64,000 nucleotides of DNA from Streptomyces echinatus (GCF_014203595.1 NZ_JACHJK010000008.1:124001-188000); one strand, 5' to 3'. Counted from the stretch's first letter, positions 24,864 to 34,258 are shown. Notes: a model not told the origin generated them from the letters alone. Numbers and translations are program-made.

Positions 24864-26142
24864 GGGTGGGTGCCTCCTCCCCCTCGTTCAGGTGGAACTC
24901 CGTCTCCCGCCAGTCGTCGGGGAGCATGTGGTCCAGCACGTCGTCCACCGTCACCGCGCCGAGCAGCGACCCCGACTCGTCCACCACGGGCGCCGCCACC
25001 ATGTCGTAGGTGGCGAAGAACCCGGCGATGATCGGCAGGGTGGCGTCCGGGTCCAGCGGCTGCAGATCGTCGTCCAGGACGGAGCTGACCAAGGTGTACG
25101 GGGGGTCGCGCAGCAGCCGCTGGAAGTGCACCGTGCCCAGGTACTTGCCGGTCGGGGTCTCGTCGGGCGGGCGGCAGACGTAGACCTGGGCGGCGAGGGC
25201 GGGGGAGAGGTCCGGGTTGCGGACCCGGGCGAGCGCGTCGGCGACGGTGGCGTCGGGCCGCAGCACGATCGGCTCCGTCGTCATCAGACCGCCGGCCGTG
25301 TGTTCCTCGTACGACATCAGGCGGCGCATGTCGGCCGCGTCGGACGGCTGCATCAGGCTCAGCAGCCGCTCCTTGTCCTCCTCGGGCAGCTCGGAGAGCA
25401 GGTCGGCCGCGTCGTCCGGGTCCATCGCCTCCAGCACGTCCGCCGCGCGCTCCTCCTTCAGCTTGCCGAGGATCTCGATCTGGTCGTCCTCGGGCAGCTC
25501 CTCCAGCACGTCGGCGAGCCGGTCGTCGTCCAGGGCGGCGGCGACCTCGGCCCGCCGCTTCGACGACAGGTGGTGCAGGACGTTGGCGAGGTCGGCGGGG
25601 CGCAGCTGCTCGAAGGTGGCGAGCAGGCTCTCCGCGCCCTGCCCGTGCTCCTCCAGGGAGAAGCCGGTGACGGCCGACCACTCGACGGTCAGCGTCTCCC
25701 CCTTCGCCCGCCGGAAGGCGCCGCCCTTTCTGCCCTTGCGCAGGAAGACGCGGTCGACCTCCCAGTCCCGGCGGGCGGGCAGCTGCTGCACGGACACGTC
25801 GAGCACGGTGACCTCCTCGCCGGTCTCCACCAGCTTCACGCGCCGGTCCAGCAGCTCGCCGAAGACCAGCCGCTCGGTGGGCCGCTGCTCGAAGCGGCGG
25901 ACGTTGACCACGCCGGTGGTGATGACCTGGCCGGACTCGATACCGGTCACCCGGGTCATCGGCAGGAAGATACGGCGCCGGGTGGACAGCTCGACGACCA
26001 GTCCGAGGATCCGCGGGGGCCGCCGCCCTACGCGCAGCATGACGACCAGATCGCGGACGCGGCCCACCTGGTCGCCGGCCGGATCGAAGACGGGGACCCC
26101 GGCGAGGTGGGAGACGAAGATCCGGGGGGCGCCGGCTGCCAT
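24853..26142 (-). CDS. PRC-barrel/MgtE-N/CBS-domain protein without transport domain
   Basis: A 429-aa soluble protein. A PRC-barrel-like region (residues about 1-90) is followed by a helical MgtE_N domain (VLHHLSSKRRAEVAAALDDD, DILEELPEDDQIEILG-like repeats, about 180-280) and two CBS domains at the C-terminus. The MgtE transmembrane channel is missing, so this is a sensor-like homologue, not a transporter. It is transcribed with the DUF1003 gene, and CorA stands nearby. A role in sensing Mg2+ or nucleotides is inferred. Confidence 0.88.
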   Translation of the reverse strand: MAAGAPRIFVSHLAGVPVFDPAGDQVGRVRDLVVMLRVGRRPPRILGLVVELSTRRRIFLPMTRVTGIESGQVITTGVVNVRRFEQRPTERLVFGELLDRRVKLVETGEEVTVLDVSVQQLPARRDWEVDRVFLRKGRKGGAFRRAKGETLTVEWSAVTGFSLEEHGQGAESLLATFEQLRPADLANVLHHLSSKRRAEVAAALDDDRLADVLEELPEDDQIEILGKLKEERAADVLEAMDPDDAADLLSELPEEDKERLLSLMQPSDAADMRRLMSYEEHTAGGLMTTEPIVLRPDATVADALARVRNPDLSPALAAQVYVCRPPDETPTGKYLGTVHFQRLLRDPPYTLVSSVLDDDLQPLDPDATLPIIAGFFATYDMVAAPVVDESGSLLGAVTVDDVLDHMLPDDWRETEFHLNEGEEAPTHGS

Positions 26143-26349
26143 GGCTCTGCTTCCTTTGCCTGGGAAACGAGGGGGACTGGTGTGTGCGGAATTTGCTCGG
26201 AATTGCCCGCTCGGGTGCGCTTCAGGCTAGCCCGTACCGGTCGGATACGCCCTGGTGGGGGGTCCGGACGGACTGACTCCGCCGGGCGGCCGACGCACCG
26301 GTACGCTGCGGTACGCCGCTCAGGAACCGTCAGAAAGGCAGCTCCACCT

Positions 26350-27093
26350 GTGACTGCGATTCCCCGGGGCCGTGCCCGCCGGACCGTGCTGGTGACCGCG
26401 ACCTGTGCGGTGGCCGTGACGGGAGCGATGGTGCTGTCGGGGTGCGGCGGCGGCGACGATCCCGACGCCGGGACGAACGGGGTGGGCAGACTGCCCGCCG
26501 ACAAGATCCAGACCAGGACGCGGGCCGCGGCGGACGGGGCCACGGCGGTACGGCTGTCCGGGACCGTGGTCACCAGTGGCCGTACGTACCAGCTGGACAT
26601 GCAGCTCAAGGACAACGGCGGGACCGGTTCGGTGACCTCCCAGGGGGCGACCTTCAAGCTGCTGAGGGTGGGGCGGGAGCTGTATCTCAAGGCCGACGCG
26701 GACTTCTGGAACCATGCCGACGGCAGCGACGGCGCCACGGGGAAGCTGGACGGCAAGTACGTGAAGGTGCCGCAGGGGGACCCCGCGTACAAGAAGTTCA
26801 GCGGCTTCACGGACAAGGACGTCCTCCTCGACGGTCTGCTGACGCTGCACGGGGCGCTGGCGACGGACGGCCACCACGCCGAGTCGGGTACCCCCACGAT
26901 CCGCATCACCGGCGACGAGGGCACCGGCGGCACGCTGGACGTCTCCCTCCAGGGCCGGCCGTACCCCCTCCGCCTGGTCCGCGCCGGCGACGCGGGCACG
27001 CTCCGCTTCGCGGACTGGGACAAGGACTTCACCGTCAAGAAGCCGTCCACATCGGAAACGGTGGACTACGGCAAGCAACTGCCGACGTCGTAG
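26350..27093 (+). CDS. Lipoprotein (LppX/LolA-like family candidate)
   Basis: A 247-aa exported lipoprotein. Its signal ends in the lipobox LSGC, with Cys32 as the lipidated residue. The mature part (TSGRTYQLDMQLKDNGGTG, LLRVGRELYLKADADFW) matches the look of LolA/LppX-type beta folds seen in actinobacteria; that is inference. It starts at GTG 26350, preceded by a weak AAAGG. Divergent from the MgtE-N gene. Function unknown. Confidence 0.8.
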   Translation: MTAIPRGRARRTVLVTATCAVAVTGAMVLSGCGGGDDPDAGTNGVGRLPADKIQTRTRAAADGATAVRLSGTVVTSGRTYQLDMQLKDNGGTGSVTSQGATFKLLRVGRELYLKADADFWNHADGSDGATGKLDGKYVKVPQGDPAYKKFSGFTDKDVLLDGLLTLHGALATDGHHAESGTPTIRITGDEGTGGTLDVSLQGRPYPLRLVRAGDAGTLRFADWDKDFTVKKPSTSETVDYGKQLPTS

Positions 27094-27372
27094 AACCACT
27101 GCCTACGTCGCAGAACCCCATCCGACCCGCGACCGGCCCCGCAGGCGGCGGTGGCCCACGGCGGCGGCGTAGGGCGCGACGACGCATTGGCGCGACGACG
27201 CGTGGGTGGGGCTAAGCGGGCGCGCAGCGATGCCGACGGGTGCTGGTATCGGGGGCCGTCACCTGAGCATCGGCACCTCCGTACCGGCCCGATGGCGCTT
27301 GCCCCCCGGTGCGGCCCGGCGGTGCCGGACTCCGGTCGGCTCCCGTGGTGGGCTTTGTCCGGGGGCCGCCGG
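27094..27372. other. 279-bp gap without a gene
   Basis: The end of the lipoprotein gene is partly duplicated: CTGCCGACGTCGTAGAACC is echoed as CTGCCTACGTCGCAGAACC. GCGCGACGACGC occurs twice (27174-27185 and 27190-27201). No coding or promoter signal is convincing. Confidence 0.5.
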
Positions 27373-27888
27373 TTACTTTTTCTTGCGGCGTTTGAGCAGC
27401 AGCTTCGGTAGGGCCGCCGGTACCGGGTGGCGGGTGGTCGCCGGGGTGTGTACGGGGCGTTCGGCCAGGTTGCCGGCCGGTACCGGGGTCACCGCCCCCG
27501 TCGGCACCAGGCGGAGCACCCGGCACTCGCGGGCCCAGCGGGCCGGCATCTCCTCGCCGTCGGCGGCGTTCAGCCGCTTGCCCTTCAGCTCGGCCACCAC
27601 CGCCTCCCACTCCTCGGAGCCGGACACCAGCTCGGACACGGCCACCGGAAACGTCACCAGCCGGCCGCCCTTGTCCTTGCTGCGCACGCTCACCTCGGCG
27701 GAGCCGCCGTCGGCCAGCCCCTCCAGCGGCTGCTCCCCCGGCCCGTCGCCGACCACGCACACCGCGCCCTCGTGCCACACGTGCCACAGCGCACGCGCGG
27801 CCCGGGCACCCGTGCCCCGGACCCAGACGAGGCCGGACTTCTTCGAGGCCTCCTCGATGAGGGCCCGGTCGAGCAGCTCACTTGTCAT
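27373..27888 (-). CDS. Conserved hypothetical protein with basic tail
   Basis: A 171-aa soluble protein with a very basic C-terminus (LPKLLLKRRKKK). The body has alternating strands (GLVWVRGTGARAARALWHVW, GAVCVVGDGP) that resemble a split-barrel nucleotide- or flavin-binding fold, but no family is assigned. The ATG at 27888 begins MTSELLDRALIEEA. It is next to corA in the same direction. No signal peptide or transmembrane helix. Confidence 0.65.
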   Translation of the reverse strand: MTSELLDRALIEEASKKSGLVWVRGTGARAARALWHVWHEGAVCVVGDGPGEQPLEGLADGGSAEVSVRSKDKGGRLVTFPVAVSELVSGSEEWEAVVAELKGKRLNAADGEEMPARWARECRVLRLVPTGAVTPVPAGNLAERPVHTPATTRHPVPAALPKLLLKRRKKK

Positions 27889-27921
27889 GCGCCCCAGCCT
27901 ATCCAGGCCGTCCGCACCCGC

Positions 27922-29046
27922 TCACAGCCAGCCGTTGCGCTTCAGCGTGCGGTGGATCCCCAGGCAGATGACGCCGGTGATGGCCATGATCACCGGGTAG
28001 CCCAGCCGCCAGTGCGTCTCCGGCATGTAGTCGAAGTTCATCCCGTACACCCCGCACACCATCGTCGGCACGGCCACGATCGCGGCCCAGGACGTGATCT
28101 TGCGCATGTCCTCGTTCTGCGCGACGGACGCCTGCGCGAGATTGGCCTGGAGGATGGAGTTGAGGAGTTCGTCGAAGCCCAGCACCTGCTCCTGGACCCG
28201 GGCCAGGTGGTCGGCGACGTCCCGGAAGTACTTCTGGATGTCCGGGTCGATCAGCCGCATCGGCCGCTCGCTCAGCAGCTGCATGGGCCGCAGCAGAGGC
28301 GCCACCGCGCGCTTGAACTCCAGCACCTCACGCTTGAGCTGGTAGATGCGCGCCGAGTCCACACCGCGCGAGACCCCGCCCTTGCGGCCGGGCGAGAACA
28401 CCTCGGTCTCCACCTCGTCGATGTCGTCCTGCACCGCGTCGGCGACCGCGATGTACCCGTCCACGACGTGGTCGGCGATGGCGTGCAGCACGGCCGAGGG
28501 GCCCTTGGCGAGCAGCTCGGGGTCGTCCTGCAGGCGGTGCCGCAGCGCCCTGAGCGAGCCCTGGCCGCCGTGCCGGACGGTGATGAAGAAGTCCCGGCCG
28601 GTGAAGCACATCACCTCGCCGGTCTCGACGACCTCGCTGTTGGCGGTGAGCCGGTCGTGCTCGACGTAGTGGATGGTCTTGAAGACGGTGAAGAGCGAGT
28701 CGTCGTACCGCTCCAGCTTGGGCCGCTGGTGCGCCTGTACCGCGTCCTCCACGGCCAGCGGGTGCAGCCCGAACTCCCCGGCGATACCGGCGAATTCCGA
28801 CTCGGTCGGCTCGTGCAGCCCGATCCAGACGAACCCTCCGTCGCGGCGCACCAGCCGCATCGCCTCCTGCGGGGTCAGCGGCAGCGCGGTCTGCACACGG
28901 GCGCCGTCACGGTAGACCGCGCAGTCGACGACGGCCGAGGGCGTCGCGGGGTCGCGCGTGGTGTCGTAGGACGCGCTGGGGTCCTTGCGCAGCGAGACGC
29001 GGGACGACGGGCGGACCACGGCACGCAGGTCGCGGATCATCGACAT
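27922..29046 (-). CDS. corA: CorA-family magnesium/cobalt transporter
   Basis: A 374-aa divalent cation channel. A large cytoplasmic N-terminal domain precedes two C-terminal transmembrane helices; the CorA signature YGMNF is present. AAGGAG precedes ATG 29046 (7-nt spacing); a second Met is two codons on. It takes part with DUF1003 and the MgtE-N/CBS gene in a probable Mg2+ neighbourhood, as in mycobacteria (Rv1239c). Substrate specificity is inferred from the family. Confidence 0.93.
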   Translation of the reverse strand: MSMIRDLRAVVRPSSRVSLRKDPSASYDTTRDPATPSAVVDCAVYRDGARVQTALPLTPQEAMRLVRRDGGFVWIGLHEPTESEFAGIAGEFGLHPLAVEDAVQAHQRPKLERYDDSLFTVFKTIHYVEHDRLTANSEVVETGEVMCFTGRDFFITVRHGGQGSLRALRHRLQDDPELLAKGPSAVLHAIADHVVDGYIAVADAVQDDIDEVETEVFSPGRKGGVSRGVDSARIYQLKREVLEFKRAVAPLLRPMQLLSERPMRLIDPDIQKYFRDVADHLARVQEQVLGFDELLNSILQANLAQASVAQNEDMRKITSWAAIVAVPTMVCGVYGMNFDYMPETHWRLGYPVIMAITGVICLGIHRTLKRNGWL

Positions 29047-29537
29047 GGGCAGGCTCCTTCGCGGGCGGGCAGCGAAAGCGCGCGGCAACGGGTGGAACTA
29101 CCCGGAATGGGGACGTCCTGCGGGGTTCCGCCCTTGAGGCAAGGGAAGGATGTTTGGCACGTCCACAAAGCGGGGAGCACCGCACCGTCGCGGTGGCGAC
29201 TTCGCTACTGATGCAGAACTGATTCAGATCAGACAGATCAGGCAAAGCGAGACGAAGTGCTCTTCCGAACGACGATGCGCAGGGGAAGGCGGCGGCCAGC
29301 CGGGAACTACATCAGCAGCCGGAAGAGCGAGTGGTACTGCACGGTCGACTTCGATCCATGACAGCCCCACCTCCTCCGGCCGGTCCCTCGTAAGGGAGTT
29401 CCATCGGTGCCGGGACTCGACCGACTCCCCGGTGCCCGAAGGGCTTGGGGGGCCGGGCACGCTGCCCCGAACCACCGGCTCAGAGTACCAGCCGCCCGTA
29501 CTGTCAAGGCGACGCTTTGCCCGCTGCTGACGAGTTC
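29047..29537. other. 490-bp intergenic region, no gene supported
   Basis: Divergent promoter region between corA and the SUFU-domain gene. It contains a lower-GC stretch (about 29205-29260) with repeated TGATCTG/CAGATCA motifs on the minus strand, and weak hairpins. Nothing matches an M-box or ydaO riboswitch that I can recognise. Confidence 0.4.
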
Positions 29538-29549
29538 TATGCTCAGCGC
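29538..29549 (+). promoter_or_regulatory. Putative -10 for leaderless SUFU-domain gene
   Basis: TATGCT stands 6 nt before the ATG at 29550, and no Shine-Dalgarno is present. A -35 is not clear. Confidence 0.4.
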
Positions 29550-30134
29550 ATGGCAGATGTTCTTCCTCTGGTCGAGGCCCGGTTGAGCACCGCGCTGGGC
29601 GAACCGGACGCCCGCGCCGCGGTCACCTTCCTCGGCACGGACCGCATCGAGGTGCTCCGTTTCCAGGAGGGGGACGTCGTCCGGTACGCCACCCTCGGTA
29701 TGTCCCAGAACCCCATGGCGGACCCCACGGCGGTCCTCGCCGACCCCGTCAAGGGCCCCCGCGCCGAACTGGTCCTGTCCGTCCGCGCGGGCCTCGCCGA
29801 CACCGACAAGGTGCTCCGTCCGCTGGCCGTCCTGGCCGCGACCCCGCAGGTGGAGGGCCTCGTGGTGACCCCGGGTGCCTCCCTGGACGTGGGCGAGCCG
29901 CTGTGGCCCGGCGCCCCTTTCACCTCGGTCCTGGTCGGCGAGCCCGGCGGTCTCGTCGAGGACCTGGAGCTCGACGATCCGATGGACCCCGTACGGTTCC
30001 TGCCGCTGCTGCCGATGACCCCGAACGAGGCCGCCTGGAAGCGCGTGCACGGTGCCCAGGCCCTCCAGGAGCGCTGGCTCGCGAACGGGACGGACCTGAG
30101 GGACCCGGCCCGGGGATCCGTCCCGCTGGACTGA
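29550..30134 (+). CDS. Suppressor-of-fused (SUFU) domain protein
   Basis: A 194-aa cytosolic protein resembling bacterial SUFU-domain proteins, with patterns such as VVRYATLGMSQNPM and the tail FLPLLPMTPNEAAWKR. ATG 29550 appears leaderless, with a TATGCT box 6 nt upstream. Convergent with the MFS gene. The bacterial role is often tied to toxin-immunity systems, but no toxin is visible here, so function stays open. Confidence 0.8.
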   Translation: MADVLPLVEARLSTALGEPDARAAVTFLGTDRIEVLRFQEGDVVRYATLGMSQNPMADPTAVLADPVKGPRAELVLSVRAGLADTDKVLRPLAVLAATPQVEGLVVTPGASLDVGEPLWPGAPFTSVLVGEPGGLVEDLELDDPMDPVRFLPLLPMTPNEAAWKRVHGAQALQERWLANGTDLRDPARGSVPLD

Positions 30135-30175
30135 CGCCTACGTGACCCATCTCACCAACACAAGGCCGGATCCGG

Positions 30176-31435
30176 TCAGTTGGCGAAAACCGTGACACCG
30201 TCCTCGATGGCGTGCGCCGGCTCCAGCTGCTCAGCCATGGGGGTCCCCCCGCTCGAGCGAAGCCGAGAGTGGGGGAGGGTGAGGGCCCGGCGTCGCACGA
30301 GCACCACGAGCGCGCCCAGCACCGCGGTGACGGCCGCCACCACGAACGGGATGTGGATGTCGGTCCACTCCTCGATCTTCGGCGCGAAGAAGGGCGCCGC
30401 GGCGGCGGCGAACCAGCGGACGAAGTTGTAGCCCGCGCTCGCCACCGGGCGCGGGGCGTCCGACACCCCGAGGGCGAGTTCGGTGTAGACGGTGTTGTTC
30501 ACGCCGATGAACGCACCGGACAGGATCGTGCAGACGACGGCCGTGGTGTGGTCGCCGTAGCCGAGCACGAGCACGTCGGCCGCGAGCAGCACCAGCGAGC
30601 CGCCGAGCACCTTCAGCGAGCCGAACCGCGCCTGCGTGCGCGGTGCCACGATCACGGAGAAGACGGCGAGCAGCACGCCCCAGGCGAAGAACACCGCGCC
30701 CGAGCGGTACGGCGTCATGTCCAGCACGAACGGCGTGAAGGCCAGCACGGTGAAGAACGTGTAGTTGTAGAAGAACGCCGAGACCGCCGCCGAGGCGAGG
30801 CCGCCGTGGCCGAGCGCCTTGAGGGGGTCGAGGACCGATGTCTTCCGGGCCGGCCTCGGCTGCTCCTTCAGGAACGCCGTGATGCACAGGAAGCCGATCG
30901 CCATCAGCGTGGCCGTGCCGAAGAAGGGGTAGCGCCAGCTGATGTTGCCGAGGACCGCGCCGAGCAGCGGGCCGCAGGCCATGCCGAGGCCGAGCGCGGA
31001 CTCGTACAGCAGGATCGCCGCCGCGCTGCCCCCGGCCGCCGCGCCGACGATGACCGCGAGGGCGGTGGAGACGAAGAGCGCGTTGCCGAGGCCCCAGCCG
31101 GCCCGGAAGCCGACGAGCTGGCCGACGGAGCCGGAGGTGCCGGCCAGGCCCGCGAAGACGACCACGAACGCGAGGCCGAGCAGCAGGGTCTTCCGGCTGC
31201 CGATGCGGCTGGAGACGAAGCCGGTCAGCAGCATCGCCACGGCGGTGATCAGGAAGTACGAGGTGAAGAGCAGGGACACCTGGCTCGCGGTGGCGTGCAG
31301 CCCCTGGGCGATGGACGGCAGGATCGGGTCGACGAGGCCGATGCCCATGAAGGCGACGACCGAGGCGCCGGCCGTGGCCCAGACCGCCTTGGGCTGTCGC
31401 AGGAGGCCGCCGGCTCCCGCGTCGAAGGAGTCCAT
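30176..31435 (-). CDS. MFS transporter (drug-efflux type)
   Basis: A 419-aa 12-helix major facilitator. It has the N-terminal helix pattern VVAFMGIGLVDPILPSIAQGL and the motif-A-like loop GFVSSRIGSRKTLLLG. GGGAGAA precedes ATG 31435. A divergent AT-rich promoter region with a palindrome at 31484-31496 suggests regulated expression. Substrate unknown; it resembles antibiotic exporters. Confidence 0.9.
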   Translation of the reverse strand: MDSFDAGAGGLLRQPKAVWATAGASVVAFMGIGLVDPILPSIAQGLHATASQVSLLFTSYFLITAVAMLLTGFVSSRIGSRKTLLLGLAFVVVFAGLAGTSGSVGQLVGFRAGWGLGNALFVSTALAVIVGAAAGGSAAAILLYESALGLGMACGPLLGAVLGNISWRYPFFGTATLMAIGFLCITAFLKEQPRPARKTSVLDPLKALGHGGLASAAVSAFFYNYTFFTVLAFTPFVLDMTPYRSGAVFFAWGVLLAVFSVIVAPRTQARFGSLKVLGGSLVLLAADVLVLGYGDHTTAVVCTILSGAFIGVNNTVYTELALGVSDAPRPVASAGYNFVRWFAAAAAPFFAPKIEEWTDIHIPFVVAAVTAVLGALVVLVRRRALTLPHSRLRSSGGTPMAEQLEPAHAIEDGVTVFAN

Positions 31436-31475
31436 GTGCTTCTCCCGTCCTCACACAGATGGTTGGGTTATACAC

Positions 31476-31505
31476 ATAGTAAGTTAGGGCAGCTAATTAA
31501 TGTAA
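31476..31505 (-). promoter_or_regulatory. Promoter of MFS gene with operator-like TTAG-N5-CTAA
   Basis: On the minus strand TTACAT (31500-31505) and TACTAT (31476-31481) are 18 nt apart. The palindrome TTAGGGCAGCTAA (31484-31496) lies entirely inside the spacer, suggesting repressor control by a MarR- or TetR-type protein not encoded next to it. Confidence 0.5.
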
Positions 31506-31605
31506 GATGCATCTATCTTGGCCGGTCGGGCATATGGTCCGGTCTTCCGTCCGGACGGGTGATCGTCCTTGACGTGGGCGGGCGGGGGTAGGAGCGTGGA
31601 GCCCT

Positions 31606-32247
31606 ATGAGGGGCGAACCCAGTTGCCCGAAGTGCGGTGGCCGGGTCAGGGCTCCCGGACTCTTCGCCGATGCGTGGCAGTGCGATGTGCACGGCACGGT
31701 GTATCCGCTGCAGCCTGTGATCCCGCCCAGCGTCGAGGCGCTCAACGTCGTCGTGCGCCGCACGCAGGTGCCGGTCTGGATGCCGTGGCCGCTGCCCGTC
31801 GGATGGCTTTTCACGGGCGTGGCGTACGCCGGCGATGATCGCAGCGGCGGCCGGGCCACCGCGGTGGCCTGCTCGGGTCCCGGGCCGCTCGGCGGTCCCG
31901 GGGAGATGATCCTGATCGCCGAGGAACTGGGCGTCGGGCTCGGCGCGCGCTACGCCGGCATCGACGGCCCGGACCCGGGGTCGTACATGAACGTGGAGAA
32001 GCCGCCGCAGGCCAAGGTGCTGGCCGCGGGCCGGCCGACCCCGCTCTGGCACGTCTACCGCACCCCCGACGACCGGGCCGTCTTCGCCGGTGAGGCGCTC
32101 GGGATGTGGGTGTGGGCGGTGATGTGGCCCGAGCAGGCCGGCCTGCTCATGTACGACGAACTGGTGCTCACCGATCTGCGGGACGCGGGGGCCGAGATAG
32201 ACCTCGTGCCCTGCGGGGCGTTGTCACCACGCCTGCTCCGGCCGTAG
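31606..32247 (+). CDS. DUF6758-like protein with CxxC zinc ribbon
   Basis: A 213-aa protein with an N-terminal zinc-ribbon-like motif (SCPKCGGRV then WQCDVHGTVYPL) and Trp-rich segments (PVWMPWPLPVGWLFTG). There is no signal peptide. ATG 31606 is preceded by GGAG at only 4 nt. Function unknown. Confidence 0.78.
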   Translation: MRGEPSCPKCGGRVRAPGLFADAWQCDVHGTVYPLQPVIPPSVEALNVVVRRTQVPVWMPWPLPVGWLFTGVAYAGDDRSGGRATAVACSGPGPLGGPGEMILIAEELGVGLGARYAGIDGPDPGSYMNVEKPPQAKVLAAGRPTPLWHVYRTPDDRAVFAGEALGMWVWAVMWPEQAGLLMYDELVLTDLRDAGAEIDLVPCGALSPRLLRP

Positions 32248-32421
32248 CACCCTGAGGGGTGCCGGGTCCCGGGGGGCCGCCCGGGCTGGTCGCGCGGTCC
32301 TGCCCAGCCCTTTCGGGGCACTGAAGTAAAGGGCGCCGACCGGTTTCGGCTGTGACAGTGGGGGTTGAAATCCCCGCTATCCTTAGGTGTCCCCTTCCCC
32401 CCGTCACCGCCTGGAGCTGTC

Positions 32422-33279
32422 GTGCGCATCGATCTGCACTGCCACTCCACGGCCTCCGACGGTACGGACACCCCGGCCGAGCTGGTGCGCCATGCCGCCG
32501 CGGCCGGACTGGACGTCGTCGCGCTGACCGACCACGACACCACCCGCGGGTACGCCGACGCGATCGGCGCGCTGCCCGAGGGGCTGACCCTGGTGACCGG
32601 CGCCGAGCTGTCCTGCCGTGTCGACGGCGTCTCGATGCACATGCTGGCCTACCTCTTCGACCCCGAGGAGCCCGCCCTGCTCGCCGAGCGCGAGCTGGTC
32701 CGGGACGACCGGGTGCCGCGGGCCAAGGGCATGGTCGCCAAGCTGAACGCGCTGGGCGTACCGGTCTCCTGGGAGCAGGTCGAGCGGATCGCCGGCGGGG
32801 GCTCCGTCGGGCGTCCGCACGTCGCGACCGCGCTGGTCGAGCTGGGTGTCGTGCCCACGGTGAGCGACGCGTTCACCGAGCAGTGGCTGGCCGACGGCGG
32901 GCGTGCCTACGTGGCGAAGCACGAGACCGACCCCTTCGAGCTGATCCGGCTGGTCAAGGCCGCGGGCGGGGTCTGTGTGTTCGCGCACCCGGCCGCCGCC
33001 AAGCGCGGCCGCACCGTGCCGGAGTTCCGCATCGCCGAGATGGCCGAGGCCGGTCTGGACGGCATAGAGGTCGACCACATGGATCACGACCTCGACGCCC
33101 GGGCCCGACTGCGGGGCCTGGCCAAGGAGCTGGGGCTGCTGGTCACGGGCTCCTCGGACTACCACGGCAGCCGCAAGACGGTGGCGCTGGGCGCGTACAC
33201 GACCGACCCCGAGGTGTACGGGGAGATCACCCGGCGGGCGGCCGGGGCGTTCCCGGTGCCGGGCGCCGGCGGAGCCTGA
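32422..33279 (+). CDS. PHP-domain metal-dependent phosphoesterase
   Basis: A 285-aa enzyme of the PHP superfamily (YciV/RNase AM-type). Metal ligands are visible in RIDLHCHSTASDG, LTDHDTTRGY, GAELSCR and SSDYHGSR. The start is GTG 32422 with GGAG at 6 nt. It may hydrolyse nucleotide or RNA phosphoesters; the substrate is not predictable from motifs. Followed in the same direction by a MarC-family gene. Confidence 0.9.
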   Translation: MRIDLHCHSTASDGTDTPAELVRHAAAAGLDVVALTDHDTTRGYADAIGALPEGLTLVTGAELSCRVDGVSMHMLAYLFDPEEPALLAERELVRDDRVPRAKGMVAKLNALGVPVSWEQVERIAGGGSVGRPHVATALVELGVVPTVSDAFTEQWLADGGRAYVAKHETDPFELIRLVKAAGGVCVFAHPAAAKRGRTVPEFRIAEMAEAGLDGIEVDHMDHDLDARARLRGLAKELGLLVTGSSDYHGSRKTVALGAYTTDPEVYGEITRRAAGAFPVPGAGGA

Positions 33280-33364
33280 GGCCCTACGGGGCCGTTCCGC
33301 GTCGGCTCACGCCGGCTTCACGCCCGTATCACTCTTTTCTCGCAGCAAGGCCTGTAGCACCCCC

Positions 33365-33970
33365 ATGTTCGACATCGCCGTCTTCGGCTCCCTGTTCCTG
33401 ACCCTTTTCGTCATCATGGATCCCCCGGGGATCACCCCGATCTTCCTCGCCCTGACCGCCGGACGGCCGGCCAAGGTCCAGAAGCGGATGGCCTTCCAGG
33501 CCGTCTGCGTGGCGGGCGGGGTCATCGCGGTCTTCGGCGTCCTGGGCCACCAGATCCTCAACTACCTGCACGTCTCCGTCCCCGCGCTGATGATCGCGGG
33601 CGGGCTGCTGCTCCTGCTGATCGCGCTGGACCTGCTCACCGGCAAGACCGACGAGCCGAAGCAGACCAAGGACGTCAATGTGGCGCTCGTGCCGCTGGGA
33701 ATGCCGCTGCTGGCGGGGCCCGGTGCGATCGTGTCCGTGATCCTGGCCGTGCAGAAGGCCGACAGCGTGGCCACGCAGGTCTCGGTGTGGTCCGCGATCC
33801 TCGCGATCCATGTCGTGCTGTGGCTGGTGATGCGCTACTCGCTGCTGATCATCCGGGTGATCAAGGACGGCGGTGTCGTCCTGGTGACGCGGCTCGCGGG
33901 CATGATGCTCTCCGCGATCGCGGTCCAGCAGATCATCAACGGGATCACTCAGGTGATCCGGGGGAGCTGA
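33365..33970 (+). CDS. MarC-family integral membrane protein
   Basis: A 201-aa protein with about six transmembrane helices and the MarC/UPF0056 pattern (LFVIMDPPGITPIFLALTAG, PLGMPLLAGPGAIVSVI). Despite the family name, no drug-efflux role is established. It lies 85 nt downstream of the PHP gene and could be co-transcribed. Confidence 0.9.
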   Translation: MFDIAVFGSLFLTLFVIMDPPGITPIFLALTAGRPAKVQKRMAFQAVCVAGGVIAVFGVLGHQILNYLHVSVPALMIAGGLLLLLIALDLLTGKTDEPKQTKDVNVALVPLGMPLLAGPGAIVSVILAVQKADSVATQVSVWSAILAIHVVLWLVMRYSLLIIRVIKDGGVVLVTRLAGMMLSAIAVQQIINGITQVIRGS

Positions 33971-34026
33971 GCCCTCGTCGGCTCGGCTCCCCCGGAAAGC
34001 TTGAGGGGCGAACGCCCGCGTGCGTG

Positions 34027-34179
34027 TTACGAGGCCGTGGTCTCGGCCGGGCGGATCCACAGGCGCTGTCCGATGGCGGCGGCCTGCTGCACGATCCGGT
34101 TGACGGAGGCGGCGTCCACGACGGTGCTGTCCACGGTGGTGCCGTCGACCTCGTCGAGTCGCATGATTTCGAAGCGCAT
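34027..34179 (-). CDS. 50-aa conserved small protein with SigR-type promoter
   Basis: A small soluble protein, MRFEIMRLDEVDGTTVDS at the start, ending in RLWIRPAETTAS. The start at ATG 34179 is set by GGGAG 6 nt upstream; the longer in-frame start lacks this. The pattern looks conserved among Streptomyces, though that is from memory. An exact GGAAT-N18-GTT promoter lies about 80 nt upstream, suggesting induction by thiol-oxidative stress. The molecular role is unknown. Confidence 0.7.
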   Translation of the reverse strand: MRFEIMRLDEVDGTTVDSTVVDAASVNRIVQQAAAIGQRLWIRPAETTAS

Positions 34180-34258
34180 GGCTTCTCCCTTCGTCTGGTC
34201 ATCCTCCTGCGGAGAACTACTTGGAGTGACGTCTGTGTATCCAGCGTCGTACGTAGTC

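Noticed and set aside
29047..29549. Riboswitch in the corA leader
   Set aside because: I found hairpins and a low-GC stretch but no match to M-box or ydaO conserved elements.
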